From Zerene cesonia (Eukaryota > Arthropoda > Insecta > Lepidoptera > Pieridae), in the NCBI RefSeq assembly GCF_012273895.1, contig NC_052115.1, positions 5,821,183 through 5,885,182 on the forward strand: a DNA stretch of 64,000 bases. Reading direction: 5' to 3'. The first letter of the stretch is position 1. Every line of letters starts with the position of its first letter. A program made the position numbers and the translations under genes. The notes below the pieces were generated by a model. It was given only the letters and a program-made list of their open reading frames with translations. It made no database searches and was not told the origin of the DNA. Positions 25,301 to 37,373 of this stretch are shown here, in pieces.

Positions 25301-27144
25301 CGGCCCCAGGGGCAACTTTGGACCTCCCCGGGGAGGATTTAGCAGTAGCAGCAGCAGTGGTGGTGGCGGCTTTGGAGGAAACCGCAGTGGTGGTGGCGGT
25401 GGTAGCAGCTTTAATAGCAGTAACAGTAGTCAGCAAGAGACGACCACGCAAGTCACTATTCCAAAAGATGTGAGTATTATAACAATCGGCAATGTAGATA
25501 TTGTGATTTGTTGAAAAATACTAAGGGGGCATCCATTAATTGAATTTGCCTTTAATTGAAACTTTCGCTCTTTCACCGCAGCTACGTATCTAAGTTTATC
25601 TAAAATACAATAATTTCACCGCACAGCTAGCGGGCGCGATAATCGGCAAAGCGGGATCCCGGATCCGCAAGATCCGCGCCGAGAGCGGCGCGTCCATCGA
25701 GATCGCGGAGCCGCTGGCCGGCGCGAGCGACCGCGTCATCACCATCACGGGCACGCCGCACCGCATACAGATGGCGCAGTATCTGCTGCAGCAGAGGTAC
25801 GTGCCATGCTCGTGGTGGCGGCTGGCCGAGAGTCACTCGGTCGATGCATTCTACACTGTGACTCTTACTTCTATACTCAGTGAGGATAGTTGTGTACTGG
25901 GGTGATTGGAAACAAGTCAATATCGGCCAGGGTCAAGGGTCAGTTGGGGTAATTCTTGTCCGGGTTGATTGGAAATAACTCTCGATATGATCAGTCAGGG
26001 GGTAATTGCAAATTAAAACTTATAATATAATTTGTAATTGGTATAAAAAGGGTAATTGAAAATTAAGAAAAATCTTGTAATTTATACAAAACATGCTTAA
26101 ATTTGGAAAAGAACAGTTATTTACGTCATTAAATATTTATTGAGATTTATTTCCTATTAACCCTGTTTACAGTGATTACCCTAATTGACTATTTGAAGAA
26201 AAGTAGGTTGACTGTAGAGGACTGTAGAGGTTGACTGTCGTTATTAAATAGGTATATTATAGGGGCATGATGTGCTTTGGTTCCTATATCATGTTTATAT
26301 GGAGGTCCAAACTCCCAACGGATGGTTAGGAGCGGTGGGCTTCAGTATCTTGATTCTGGATATGCATGGTTTAGTTTCACATATCGTATTTTAATCGTAT
26401 CTTATTTTAAATTTTAGAATGGCATGATATGCTTAGATCCCATATCTCGATTATTGATAGACATAGTGATTTTTCTTTCCCGTATCTGATAATGGATAGA
26501 TGAACTAAAGATAATTAAATTGTAAGTAAATTTTCCCTTTAAATGTGTATATAGTTTTGTTTTATTATTTATTGATTACCATTTTCTAAAGTAGCACAGT
26601 TTCTCAGCACTTGCTATTCCATCGACAATTACTAAAATGATATTGATTGTATGCTCCATAGAAGACATACTTATGAACCAACGCAAAAATTTGTTGTTTC
26701 TAAATTTGCTTTTAATGATATTTCAATAATAACATGCATTATATCTGAGAGGAAGTGAGAACTAAGAAGCTATTAAATATTCTCCTTTTTTTATTGGCCA
26801 TATTATTTACTCATTAAATTTTATAAGCAAGAATTGTAATGTAATAGACATTCACCATCACTGTTACAGTGAAAGTAATTGAATGTGACTTGAAATTATA
26901 ATCTGACCTTGAAACACTAATTCAATTAGAGCCATTCAGTTGTATTATTAGTTGCACGCTTCAATAAGTAATTCCATATTAATGAAGCTAACTTGAGCTT
27001 ATTAATTTTTATTGCATGTCTCAAACAATATATCCCGCCCTAGCTACCGAATCATTTTAAAATCATTACTAACCTGCATTGTTTTACAATAGAATGTTTC
27101 AAGAGTTCCCCGATTTGGCTCCCATCAAAGCTAAGCTTAAGTAA
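16301..27144 (+). CDS. bl: hnRNP K orthologue (bancal), three KH domains
   Basis: Nuclear poly(C)-binding RNA-binding protein that acts in splicing, translation and transcription control. Coding exons: 16301-16390, 16493-16549, 17370-17413, 17779-17854, 18211-18318, 23684-23812, 25068-25469, 25627-25796, 27093-27144; phases agree, giving 375 residues. It opens MKREAHGDDGPIQKRHRHTE. KH1 (about 20-88) has the GKGG loop at 37-40. KH2 (about 98-168) has GKAG at 114-117. KH3 (about 295-359) has GKAG at 309-312. A flexible insert of about 130 residues between KH2 and KH3 is rich in RGPP and RGG-like repeats, then poly-Ser and poly-Gly; this matches the K-interactive region of hnRNP K. All three GxxG loops are intact, so RNA binding should be retained. 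The last exon may be replaced by 27733-27778. An upstream intron carries an acceptor 13 bp before the ATG. Confidence 0.92.
17020..17370. other. CpG-rich block inside bl intron 2
   Basis: The 0.3 kb before the short KH1 exon (17370-17413) and another 0.25 kb after it are CpG-rich, with overlapping open frames on both strands that resemble no protein. Possibly a regulatory element or internal promoter. Confidence 0.35.
18319..23683 (+). other. Large bl intron splitting KH2
   Basis: A 5.4-kb intron dividing the KH2 domain. It contains CpG-rich blocks near 20560-20740, 21690-21850 and 22217-22400 in otherwise AT-rich sequence, and a Helitron at 23226-23442. No homologous coding exon was recognised. 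An initiator-like TCAGTTT near 20568 precedes the first block, so an internal promoter is possible. Confidence 0.5.
23226..23442 (-). mobile_element. Helitron-like element, TCACACTAATATTAT subtype
   Basis: On the minus strand it starts TCACACTAATATTATATGTG, contains an AATTTGGTATACAGACAGGG block, and ends GAGCGTCTAGT. The copy at 62652 shares the start and the internal block. Near its 5' end a 20-bp unit containing GTGAAAGTTTCAC is duplicated. Confidence 0.65.
24100..24259 (+). mobile_element. Lep1-like Helitron
   Basis: Relative of the element at 1172-1335: GAGCTGAAGAGTTTGTTTG near the start, TATATATGTACCACGGGC and a CTAGT end after GGTGGACCG. In the bl intron before the RGG exon, same orientation as the gene. 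Confidence 0.7.
24608..24690. repeat. Imperfect tandem duplication
   Basis: Two diverged copies of a unit of about 45 bp with the core TTAACTTTTTTGCTCTTTAA (second copy TTGTTC) and AAGCTCTG. Located in a bl intron. Confidence 0.6.
25797..27092 (+). other. bl intron 8
   Basis: AT-rich intron after the KH3 exon. It shows short GGGTAATTG-type repeats at 25950-26060 and a small GACTGTAGAG tandem at 26210-26232. No gene seen. Confidence 0.5.
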
Positions 27145-27732
27145 ATGTACAGCTTGAATGTATCATCAGTTGTTTTGGTTAAGGTAAAATTATTTGAAAA
27201 TTTTATGTAGCTATCATCTTGTAATCTTTGCCTGTTTTATAATCACTCTTATATTTATTTTATTGTTAACCATATATGTGTTCATATACCCTGTTCCTAA
27301 AATACTTATATAAATTTAGCAATGCTATATTTTTAACATTATTATAGAAACAAGGTACAAATATTATATAAAATGTTTATTAACTTTCTATGTGTGAATT
27401 TCTATGTTGTGTGATTAACATTTTATAGGTGTGTTCGTGACTAACGGGCTGAGCGACTCTTTGTATGGAAGACTAGTGATTTTGTTGTTTGATATGAATA
27501 TAACAAGGAATCACAAGTCTGCCTACAAAGTGTTTGCATACACATCAAATGAAGACTGGTTCATACAGTGACTGTAACATCTCCTTTTACTCACTTACTT
27601 CATATATGTTTGCAAGTTATTTTAACTCCTGTATTCCTAACTTTCAAATAAAACATTATCTAATGGGATTTTCAGACGCTGTTAATCTTTACAATTATAT
27701 ATTTAACATTAAATTTGGTTTTCTTCTTTCAG

Positions 27733-27778
27733 TGTACACGAAAGCAACCCATCTCTCGGCCGGGGTGGAAACTTTTGA
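27733..27778 (+). CDS. bl: Alternative last exon of bl
   Basis: A good acceptor (TTTTCTTCTTTCAG) at 27732 opens a frame that, joined to the KH3 exon ending in AG at 25796, encodes SVHESNPSLGRGGNF and stops at 27776-27778. The join LLQQ-SVHE resembles the human hnRNP K end LLQNSVKQ, which makes this a credible and perhaps the main C-terminus. It would give 373 residues. The exon at 27093-27144 encodes a different tail (MFQEFPDLAPIKAKLK). Confidence 0.6.
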
Positions 27779-28523
27779 TTGGTATTAACACGATACTGTT
27801 GCCTACAATAAGAGATTTGGTAACACGGAGGCTCATTTTGTACCTATTCTGATTACATTATACATAGATCATATTTGTATGAAATCTAATCAATTGCTAC
27901 GGGTTGTAATATTCTTGTGAAATTTTTATGAGATGTGCATTTATCATTATTAATACAAAGTTTATTAAGATTAATCAATAGCAATGGTTTGATTCAGCGA
28001 TGGTTTGTTACATCGATCTATTTTTAAGTGATAGAGTATAGCAATGAAATAAATAGTATATTTTGTGAACTGTGGTTTCTTTTATTCCTTACCTTCACTA
28101 TATAGTCACAGGTTTATGATGAAAAATACTACTTTTATCTTGAAATTTTATTTCAATTGCATGTGACAGTGAATTTTTTGTGCAAAATTTGTAAGTATAC
28201 CTATAGTAATTTATTCATTAAAGCAAAGGGATATGCAACAGAACTCTTCATAATATAAAGTTCTTAGTTTAAAGAAACAAAATAACCTTTAGCATTAAGA
28301 TATAAATAAATATGTATGTCAAAGAAGAAAGTGCATAAACCTAGTATTAGAAAAGCCTTATTATGACTGACAAAAAAAAAACAACACATTTATACTTACA
28401 ATAAAATTACATATATTTTAGAATCACATCTCATTTCCTTAAAATATAGTACAAAATTTAGTATGTAAAAAAAGGTCCATCAAATGTATTAAAGCTCTTA
28501 AATCAGTTTAGCTAGATTCCCAA
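27779..28523. other. Convergent 3' region of bl and the LysM gene
   Basis: Holds the 3' UTRs of two converging genes. An AATAAA at 28048-28053 suits bl, and on the minus strand an AATAAA (plus 28209-28214) could serve the LysM gene, leaving only about 150 bp between the two possible cleavage regions. Confidence 0.5.
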
Positions 28524-29501
28524 TCATGTTGGATGCAATGGAGGTATATCTGAATGTTCATGTTTGTCTAAAACAAACAGTACATAGACGATCGGCGCAA
28601 CTACGCCTAGTATAAGCACAAAGCAAACTAAATGAAACCATTTCAAGCCAAAATCTGCTCCTTGTGAAGTCAACTGCTTCACTACAACGGCTTCCACAGA
28701 TACTCTTTCCTTATTTGGCAGTAGTTGAGTATCCTCGGTCACCGGCTCATTTGGTTCTGAATCTGTATATGGAACAACAGATGGCGCAACTGTGCTATTC
28801 AGAACTACTGCATTGCAATCTATTTCAAAGTCATCACTTTGTTTATTGGCTACTTTGTTAGCGACAGGGTTCTCCAACAAGTTTTCCATTGTGAGTGTAG
28901 TGGGGGCATGTTTAGATGTAGAGGGAGTTGGCTCCGGTGAATGTGTGGATGGTATAAGTTCTGTGAGAACTGAATATGGGGTGACTGGAACTTTGATTGT
29001 TCGCCTTGCAAATATTTCATTGTCTTTATGAATGTGATTTATTCTCTTTAGTTCTGAAACCTGCAAATAATACATAGACGCTATTAAAATTACAATTATG
29101 TGAGTGCATGTAAATTTCAATTATAATTGCATTATTGATAAAATTACAATATGAGTATGTAAAACAAGTAAAATAAGGGCTTAATATTGGTTAACATTAT
29201 TTTACAATCATGTATAATTTTTGATACTTACAGAACAATGGAATCGAAGGGCAATAGCCTGTAAAGTATCTCCCTCTTGTACTTGCGCTTCTATAAAATG
29301 ATCCTGAGGTTTAATCCTATGCAGTTGTATATGTCCATTAAAATTTATATCATTCTCTAAAGAACCGTTCATGTTGGTCAATAGATCATCCCCACCATGT
29401 AAAGGACGTGTCCTGGATTGAAAACCTAATTATTCTCAAGTAAACAATAAAAATACGTCTCTCTGCTTACGTTAGACAAGCTACGCTTACCTTTGTTTCA
29501 T
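28524..29501 (-). CDS. LYSMD3/4-like LysM transmembrane protein
   Basis: Type II-like membrane protein of the animal LYSMD3/LYSMD4 group. Vertebrate LYSMD3 is Golgi-associated and reported to bind chitin. Exons: 29491-29501, 29232-29412, 28524-29060; phases agree, 242 residues. The first exon gives only MKQ plus two bases; the second has a clean acceptor (TTTTCAATCCAG). The LysM domain spans about 45-90, with the EGDTLQAIALRF start and the SELKRIN and ARRTIKVPV blocks typical of the family. A Ser/Thr/Pro-rich linker follows, then one transmembrane segment (about 205-228) and a short tail ending PPLHPT. Convergent with bl. LYSMD3 versus LYSMD4 cannot be settled by eye. A start at the internal ATG (residue 18) is possible if exon 1 is skipped. 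Confidence 0.85.
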
Positions 29502-32500
29502 TTTTAAAATGCACACTACAACTATAAATAACTAGCATGACCTACACTAGAAATACTGATCTACCTTTAAAAAACGTAGAATCATGAAATAAAATTAATC
29601 GAAAACACAAAAACAGCTGTTAATCTCTTTCGATTGCAGTTTTATTTGACAAACAATTTTGGACTTTGACATTTAACTTTGCCACATTGATAGCTGCCAA
29701 TGTCATTAGCAATATTTTTTTTTAGTACAGTACCGTCATAAAATTGCCATTTTAATTATAATGCTCTAAATGAAATGAAAGCAGCTCTCTATCATTGATA
29801 ACCTATTAGGACTGTTTATTTAACGAACTTATGAGTCAATAGTTGGTTCTAATTTCTCTTTACGTACAAACACTCGAAGGCTCCATTTAAACGTACAAGT
29901 AATTAAAGGTTTATATAATGCGTTTATTACACTTAGCTAAATTTTGTTTGTAAATTAGAAGTAAATTTTGAAAATTAGAAGCTTCTGATCACACTGTTTT
30001 CACTGATCACACAATTTAGATACTGAAATACATAATGGACATTGTGACTTAAAAACAACTGATTCATAAAATATCTGAGAATGGATTCGAGATCGAATTA
30101 CATACATATTAATAATTCTTATAACATCGTTTATTCAAAAGCAAAATAAGTATTATTACACGAGAAAGTATATGTGTAAAATTTCTGTTGATATCTGCTA
30201 GTTACTGACATAAATTATTTCTGACAAATAATGGGCTATTCATAAAAGTCAATTATAAGTATTTAAATACCTAAGTCAAGTTTTACGTAAAAATGTGAAA
30301 ATATGTCATGCTAATTTTATCTTCTCGAGTATTGTAATCACTAATTGTTGTTACCGTAAATTTATAACCAAACATCGTAAGAGACTAATGATATGGCTTA
30401 CAATTTAAATATTATCATCTATCTATCTCTACCTATCGATGTGAAACCGTTAATCTATGAAATCGGATTTCGATATGGCGGGTGTGGGATGATGGGTATA
30501 AGATGCAGTAATTTGCGGTTGCGAGTCTCCGCCGACAAATTGATTTTTTTTAATAAAATAAATAAATATTTTCTCAATATCCACTGTTCTCCATACAATA
30601 ATTCAAAATTACATTGTACGATAATAGTAACTGTGGCAATCAATTCGGATTGTATATAAATCCGTAAACACCTAATACTTGAAGAGTCATAATTGCACTG
30701 CCAAAACATATATTGGAACTGATTCGATTTATCTTGGTAAGAACGCAAGAACCTACGCTGATGCGTAAACTTGACTAGACGTCCAATTTTGAATATATTT
30801 TAGTTTTCACACTCTGCGAGGACTATCATTCAATCATCAAATCATTGGCCTTAAAATGAAAATAAATAAAAACCTAATCAGCAATAGAGAGGGATTATGT
30901 TACAGAATAAATTGAATAACCATTTTCTGTGTTATAATTTTAATAACTTCAAGTTTATACACAACAGTAAGGTACAGAACTTAAATACCTTTGGTACCGC
31001 GGCATAGAGGTGACAATAATTGCACATTGTTCATTTCCTCTAACTACGTTATGACTTATGTACAAAATATTTTAATACAAAAAAGAGGAACCATCCTCTT
31101 AATTTAGTTCATAATAATTTATATATATGTATGTCCAGGTTAATATTATGGTTTAATGGACTCATCAAAACGATGAATTGCTTAGTCGAATTTACAGGAA
31201 TCGTCTCTCTTTTGACTTAACATTAATACAAATGTACTAAATACAGCTTTTTTTATAACATAATGATATTAAACTGCGTAGTTAAAGAAAAGAAAAAAAA
31301 ATACAATATCACACCTGATTAAATTGCATGTTAAGTAAATATTATTACATTATCTAGAATTCAAATGAAACATTTACTAAATATTAAAATATCACAGAAA
31401 GTAAATTACAAAATTATTATATTTGACTTCACAATGAGTATTGTAATTAAAATTATCACAATATCAAAACCATATTAAACAATCAATTAAATTAAAGAAT
31501 TAATAAATAGCAAATAAGCATTAAATTCGATAAGATTCATTTTGATTACATATTTGTTAATGGATATGACTTAGAAGTATATAAATACATTGTTCAAATT
31601 TGCAGCAACAAATTTGTACGTATTTTGTTTTTTGGCTGGTAACTATTTTTATGATTATGATTGCAATACAAATATTTGTAAGGCATTTTTACTACAAATT
31701 GTAAGCTTATTCCGATTAGCAAAATATGCCAAATGTTTAAGACTGACTTTAAAATGGGCGTGTCTGTTGCATGTATTCACATATTTTATTGTAAATAACG
31801 ACTTAGAGGTGGTCCCATATAAACCCATATATATTTTTAACTTAATAGGTTCAGTGCTTCCCAAAATAGCGTGATTTAAAAAAGAAGAAAAAGATACCTT
31901 ACTATAATAAGTTGGTTGCTGCCATGAGTCAATGATTTTACACTAGTTTCCTTGCTTAATTATCAACTTATTACATAAAATTTTTAATGAAACAATAAAT
32001 AATCTATTTACAAAGCGTCATCATAATTAAACAGCAAAATATTTACAAATTGACTCGAATTAAAACATTTAGACGTAACATTTTTGTGCCCTAATAGTAA
32101 ACGTGTATCTGGCAAGGAATTTTATGACAATAATTTAGCTAACTTTAAAACGTTTAAAGCGTAACACTGCCGGGTACGTTCAACTGTGTCAACAATTCAA
32201 AACTACTAAATAGATCTCTAACGTAATATTACAAACATAACATTATCCACGAACTAAATTTATACGATGAATAATTGTTTGCCACACTTGGGAATATATT
32301 GCATTTTAAGATTTTATGTTTGTGTATATGTCTATAAAAATGTTTTATTACTAACCCACTCAACTAATAAATAATAGTAATAGTGCGTGTTACCATGTGT
32401 TGATATTCGAAAATTTATTTTAATTAACAGAATTTAATACCGCGATTAATTTAATATTGTTTGTCAGCTATCACATTATAGGGCAAGACAGGCAACATTT

Positions 32501-33230
32501 TGATTATATTTGAAAAATATTGACATTGCCACTCCTTTGAAATATGTTAGACATGTGAAGTATATGATAAACAAATCACGTCCTAAATCTATTGTAGTCT
32601 TAACTTTCAAATAAATAATAATATAAAGAAACACAAGAAAATTATTTATTTACTTTTAAATAGTTCAATATACTTTACTTAATTCATTCAAGCTGCCAAA
32701 ATAGTAAAATATGTAGCAAAGTCTGTACATAAAATAATCAACATGTGAATAAACAGCAAACTTTTTAATTCTAGTAAAATATTTCGATGGACAGTCGGTA
32801 ATAGACACCCGAAAATGTTTGGTTATATAGTGTAATTTAAAGTTTATGGAATTGAGTTTAAATTATAAAAATAATTGAAATTATTAATTAAATACCACAG
32901 TAAATAATACATTAATTCGCGATGGTTTCAAATATATTGATTCAAGTGACGTTATGCTTTTAACGATATCAAGTAGTCACATTAAGCATACTTTATTTTA
33001 TTATTTTGTATTTCATACGCGAGAAAATTTTCAAACTTATTATATTGAGGATATACTTATGATTTATTTAACGAGATTCGACATTCCGAGCGTTTCGAGT
33101 CACAGCCTGTCTCAATAACGTTATAAACTCAGCACAACACCCCCAAACCAGTTAGTACACTCAAAACACTGTCCAATAACAAACAAAAAGCCGCAAATAG
33201 TAAGCGCAAACGCATCAACACATCACTCTT
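29502..33230. other. Non-coding region between the LysM gene and the Dab stop
   Basis: No supported gene in 3.7 kb. The left part is the LysM promoter. The right part must contain the Dab 3' UTR, which runs leftward from 33230 through very AT-rich sequence with several possible minus-strand AATAAA signals; the true end cannot be chosen by eye. Confidence 0.55.
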
Positions 33231-36200
33231 TCATATATCTTCGAAGGCAACAAAGTCCCCGGGCCAGTTCTCTCTCTTGGCAACCCTGTCCGTCCCCGTG
33301 CACGCAAAGAACGAGTCGCCCTCGAACGGGTCCGATTCGCGCGTGAAAATGTTCACAGAATCTGACTTCTTTATATCGCGGTGCGTTTGCGGCTTGGCTC
33401 TTAGCGGTGGGATGTCACCTTCTTCTTCTTCAGCTATGGACGCGGTTCTGGGGCGGGGCGGGTGTGTTGGGTGTGTTGGATGCGTTGGATGTGTTGGATG
33501 TGCGGGTGGCGCGGTGAAGTCGTCTTCGAACATGGATCGCGGGGACATCGAGTCGGAGTCGAATCGGAATCGAGTCGCAGGCGAGTCGCCGTCGCGTGCG
33601 CGCGCTGAACTCGCCGATATGGGGGATGCTGTTGTGTCTTCTTCGAATGCGAATCTGTAGTTAATGTTTATAGCTATTTTAAAGGTGTGTGTAATTCAAT
33701 AGTTATAAAATGTAAAGCATATTTTAAGCGTTCACTATACGTTTAAAATTTAAAATGAAAATTTACATTGAAGTCACTCAATAAAGAGTGTTTTTCCTGG
33801 ATATTACAAAATGTTACTTTGCACAGTTAACATAGCTAATAGATAATAGTAATGCTATTGATATAATGGAATATGTAATGTAATATGGGTGTTTTCATTA
33901 CTTTATTGATTAAAAATCCAAATTGTATTAGGTATGCAAATATTGGCTTGTGGTTATGATGTGACTATGTGAAGAAATATATTTTTAGATTTTTTTAATC
34001 ACAGAAAACGGACTGCATTATCAATCTTGAAAACGCTATATTATACTGTACCTCGTGCCTTCCAAACTGGAGTACGGCGCGCGTTTCTTAACAACAGCCG
34101 CGGGCGACTCTTGGAAATCATCAAACGGCGAATGCTCCTTCTCCCGCGGCGAGAAATCATTTGAAAACCTGTAGTCCCTCGGTCGGACACGCGTGTCCTC
34201 CCTCCGCCGGCGCCTAGGGTCCCGCGTGTCCCGCCCGGAATCCCGGCCGGAGTGCGGGTCGCGCGAGTCGCGGCCGGACTCGCGTCCTGAGTCCCGCGGG
34301 TCGCGCGAGTCGCGCCCCGAGTCCCGGCCCGAGTCCCGGTGCTCGCGCGAGTCCCGCCCCGAGTCGCGAGGCTCGCGCGAGTCGCGGCCCGAGTCGCGCA
34401 GGTCGCGGTCTGAGCCGCGCCGGCTCGCTGAGCGCCGGCCCGGCCAGCCTAGTGTCGATCCATATCTGGAATTGTCCAGATACGCTCATATACATATTGA
34501 TCAATATTAAAAAAGTGAAGTGTGTGTCTCAAGACACCCACCAGTTAGTCATAATAACTGAAACCAATCTAACAGTATGCGTGAGAGAACGGAAGCCAGA
34601 CTGCTGCCGTAACGCGTTACGTAACGAACCGGTTTACTCTCCCATAAGAAGGGCAAATATTAAATAATACATATAGATAGGGACACGGATAGATTTATGA
34701 TCAAAGTAAAAGTAATCCTCTTTTAGTTTATTTTTAATAAAAAAAGACATCATCATCATCATCATCATCATACTAATTACTATCCAACTTTTGAAAAAAA
34801 GTGTCTTTTTGTTGTACATGCATGTTTATTGACAACTTATGAACAAATCTTATGAACTCTACTGAAAAGAAACACATTAGCATTACAAACTTCGTTTGCT
34901 ATATAGTCATGTACAAGATAATAGTCACCTCCGTTCTGAGGGATCTTCAGTTTGTCTCAACTCATTCCGCCGTCTCGTCTCCCGCCAACCCAGCGACCCG
35001 TAATTTCTTTCTGTAATATTATAATGGTATTCCTTATTTAAAAATCAGAAATTTGAATATTCAAATAGATTAGAACTTAGATACCAGCTTTATTTGTTCA
35101 GCAAAATAAATCTATAATATCTGAAAGATTGTTTGAATAACGTCTATTTAAAAAAATTAATATTTCTGTTTCTGCATGTATCTTTGTAGTGTTTTAGCAT
35201 AAAACTACTGGACCAATAAAAAAAAAAGAATAAATCTTTCACTATTAGAAAACTGCATCTACACTAAGTCACATAGACTATATTATATGTACCACGAGAA
35301 AACCGCTACACAGAAATAAACATATTTAATTTTTGTACGTTTCGATGGAATAAAAAATTACATAACAAATTTTGAGGATTCTTTCACAAGCTAAAAGCTA
35401 CTTTACCCTGATTGTCATAGGCAATATTCAATTGATTTTTATCCCTAATCTAGTCATAAATAAAGTAAAATATCCTACCATCTCGCCTCCAGCGTTGTTC
35501 GGGCCAGCGTTCCCGCGGAGAGGACCTGCCCGAACCACACCCGTCACTGTAACTAACATACAGATTATTGAAAAAAAAAATCACTAACTTTTTGCAGACT
35601 GCGTGTGTGCTGTTGGATATTTTATTATTTATTAAATGGCCACCATTTTAAAAAATTCTATACTACAAAGGAAAAAAACTACAAGCCGATATTTTTTTTT
35701 TATAAATCCCGTGTCCCCTACTGGGGTATGGGGCAGATGATATACATCTGTTTCACTGATCGATTTTCTTTATGGAAAAGTAAGTGATCAGCCTTCTGTG
35801 TCCTGCGAAACCGAGACATTTTTTTTTCTGTGCGTCCCCACCGGGAATCGAACCCAGGACCCCACGGTTCTAAGCTCACGCGTAAACCATTGTACCAAGG
35901 ACACGGTCACAAGCTGATATAATAATTACAATAAGTTCAAATAGACAGAATAGGATTTCATAACGCTACTGTTTGAAATTAAATACTTTCTTTAAACGTG
36001 CTTTAATTCTAAGTTACATTTCCACAGAATAATGTGATTGTGGAAACATAAGTATATTAAATACGAATATTATATAATATATTAAACATAAAACTTACTC
36101 TTCATCATCGTACGACAGCCTCGCCTTTCTATGCCTATCCATCTCCCTATAATCCTTCGATCTCTCTCTACTTCTCGAGTCTCTGTACTCTCTCTCCCTG

Positions 36201-37314
36201 TATGTCCTGTCTCTTTCCCACTCGTCTCTCTCCCGACTTCTCCTATCTCTTCTCTCTCTGCTGACGTCACGCCTGTCCCTCCCGCTGCCGGAGTCTCTGC
36301 GGTCTCTGCTAAGCTCTCTGTCGCGTTTATCTCTTACTTTCTCTTTCTCTCTGCCGCTACCTGAGTCCAGACACTCTCTAGAGCCTGATGAGTTGTGGCT
36401 GCAGAGAAATAGATGCTTAGCCCTAATTCATTACTGTTGCTTAAATTAAAGTACTGCTTAGTCTGATCGTACAATAGTACAATAATTGATATAGTTTAAA
36501 AAGCTAGTCCACACAATATAGTCTAAAAAAAACGCTTTAAGAATGTGGAGTATACGCAATGTAAACATTTAATCTTGGCGATCCTTGTGAGGATAATAGG
36601 ATAGATTCATGAAATTGTCGCATAAGACCATAAGAACACAGCAAGTGTACAAAGTTTGAATTATAATATAATCTGTCCATTGAGATGGGTCAAAAGCGAG
36701 TCTAAATCTGTAAAGCTAATAAAAGCGTGATAATATAGATATATAGAAAGACCATTTATTAAGATTAGTTTTCATTTAATATCAAAATAAAATACCCACC
36801 GTGACTCTCTATCACGTCGTATTGCATGCCTTGGTACTGTCCGCTCCTCCTCCCACGGCGACGCGTCGCGGGACGACGATGACGTTTGCACTAGAATAGA
36901 GTTATTTGTGATAAACTTCCAGACAATTATCAACATCATGTATTCCAGTTTTTTTTGTATTTTTAGTATAAAAAAATAAACACTTAAATACGAGTTGTTA
37001 CAGTTACAAATAAGACATGAGATACATATTATAAATATACCATAAAATCAGATAGCAATTTAAAGTTAGAAGAGAAGACCTCTATGTTATATACATTATA
37101 AGAACATCTCGTGCTTGTGCATATAATAAATGTCTACATGTACGTATGATATCATCATGTGTATGCGTTCTTATGCGTATCATATGCGCATGTCTGCGAA
37201 CTTTACGAGTTTAAATTATTGTCATGGGTTTTATTTATATATATTTATATTATTTATATATGTATTGTATATATTAAGGTTTATACAAACGTATGACGGT
37301 TTAAAGTGCACGCC

Positions 37315-37373
<59 letters not shown>

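Noticed and set aside
35830..35912. tRNA gene on the minus strand
   Set aside because: Box A and box B are present but the cloverleaf does not close and a SINE body follows, so it is a tRNA-derived SINE head.
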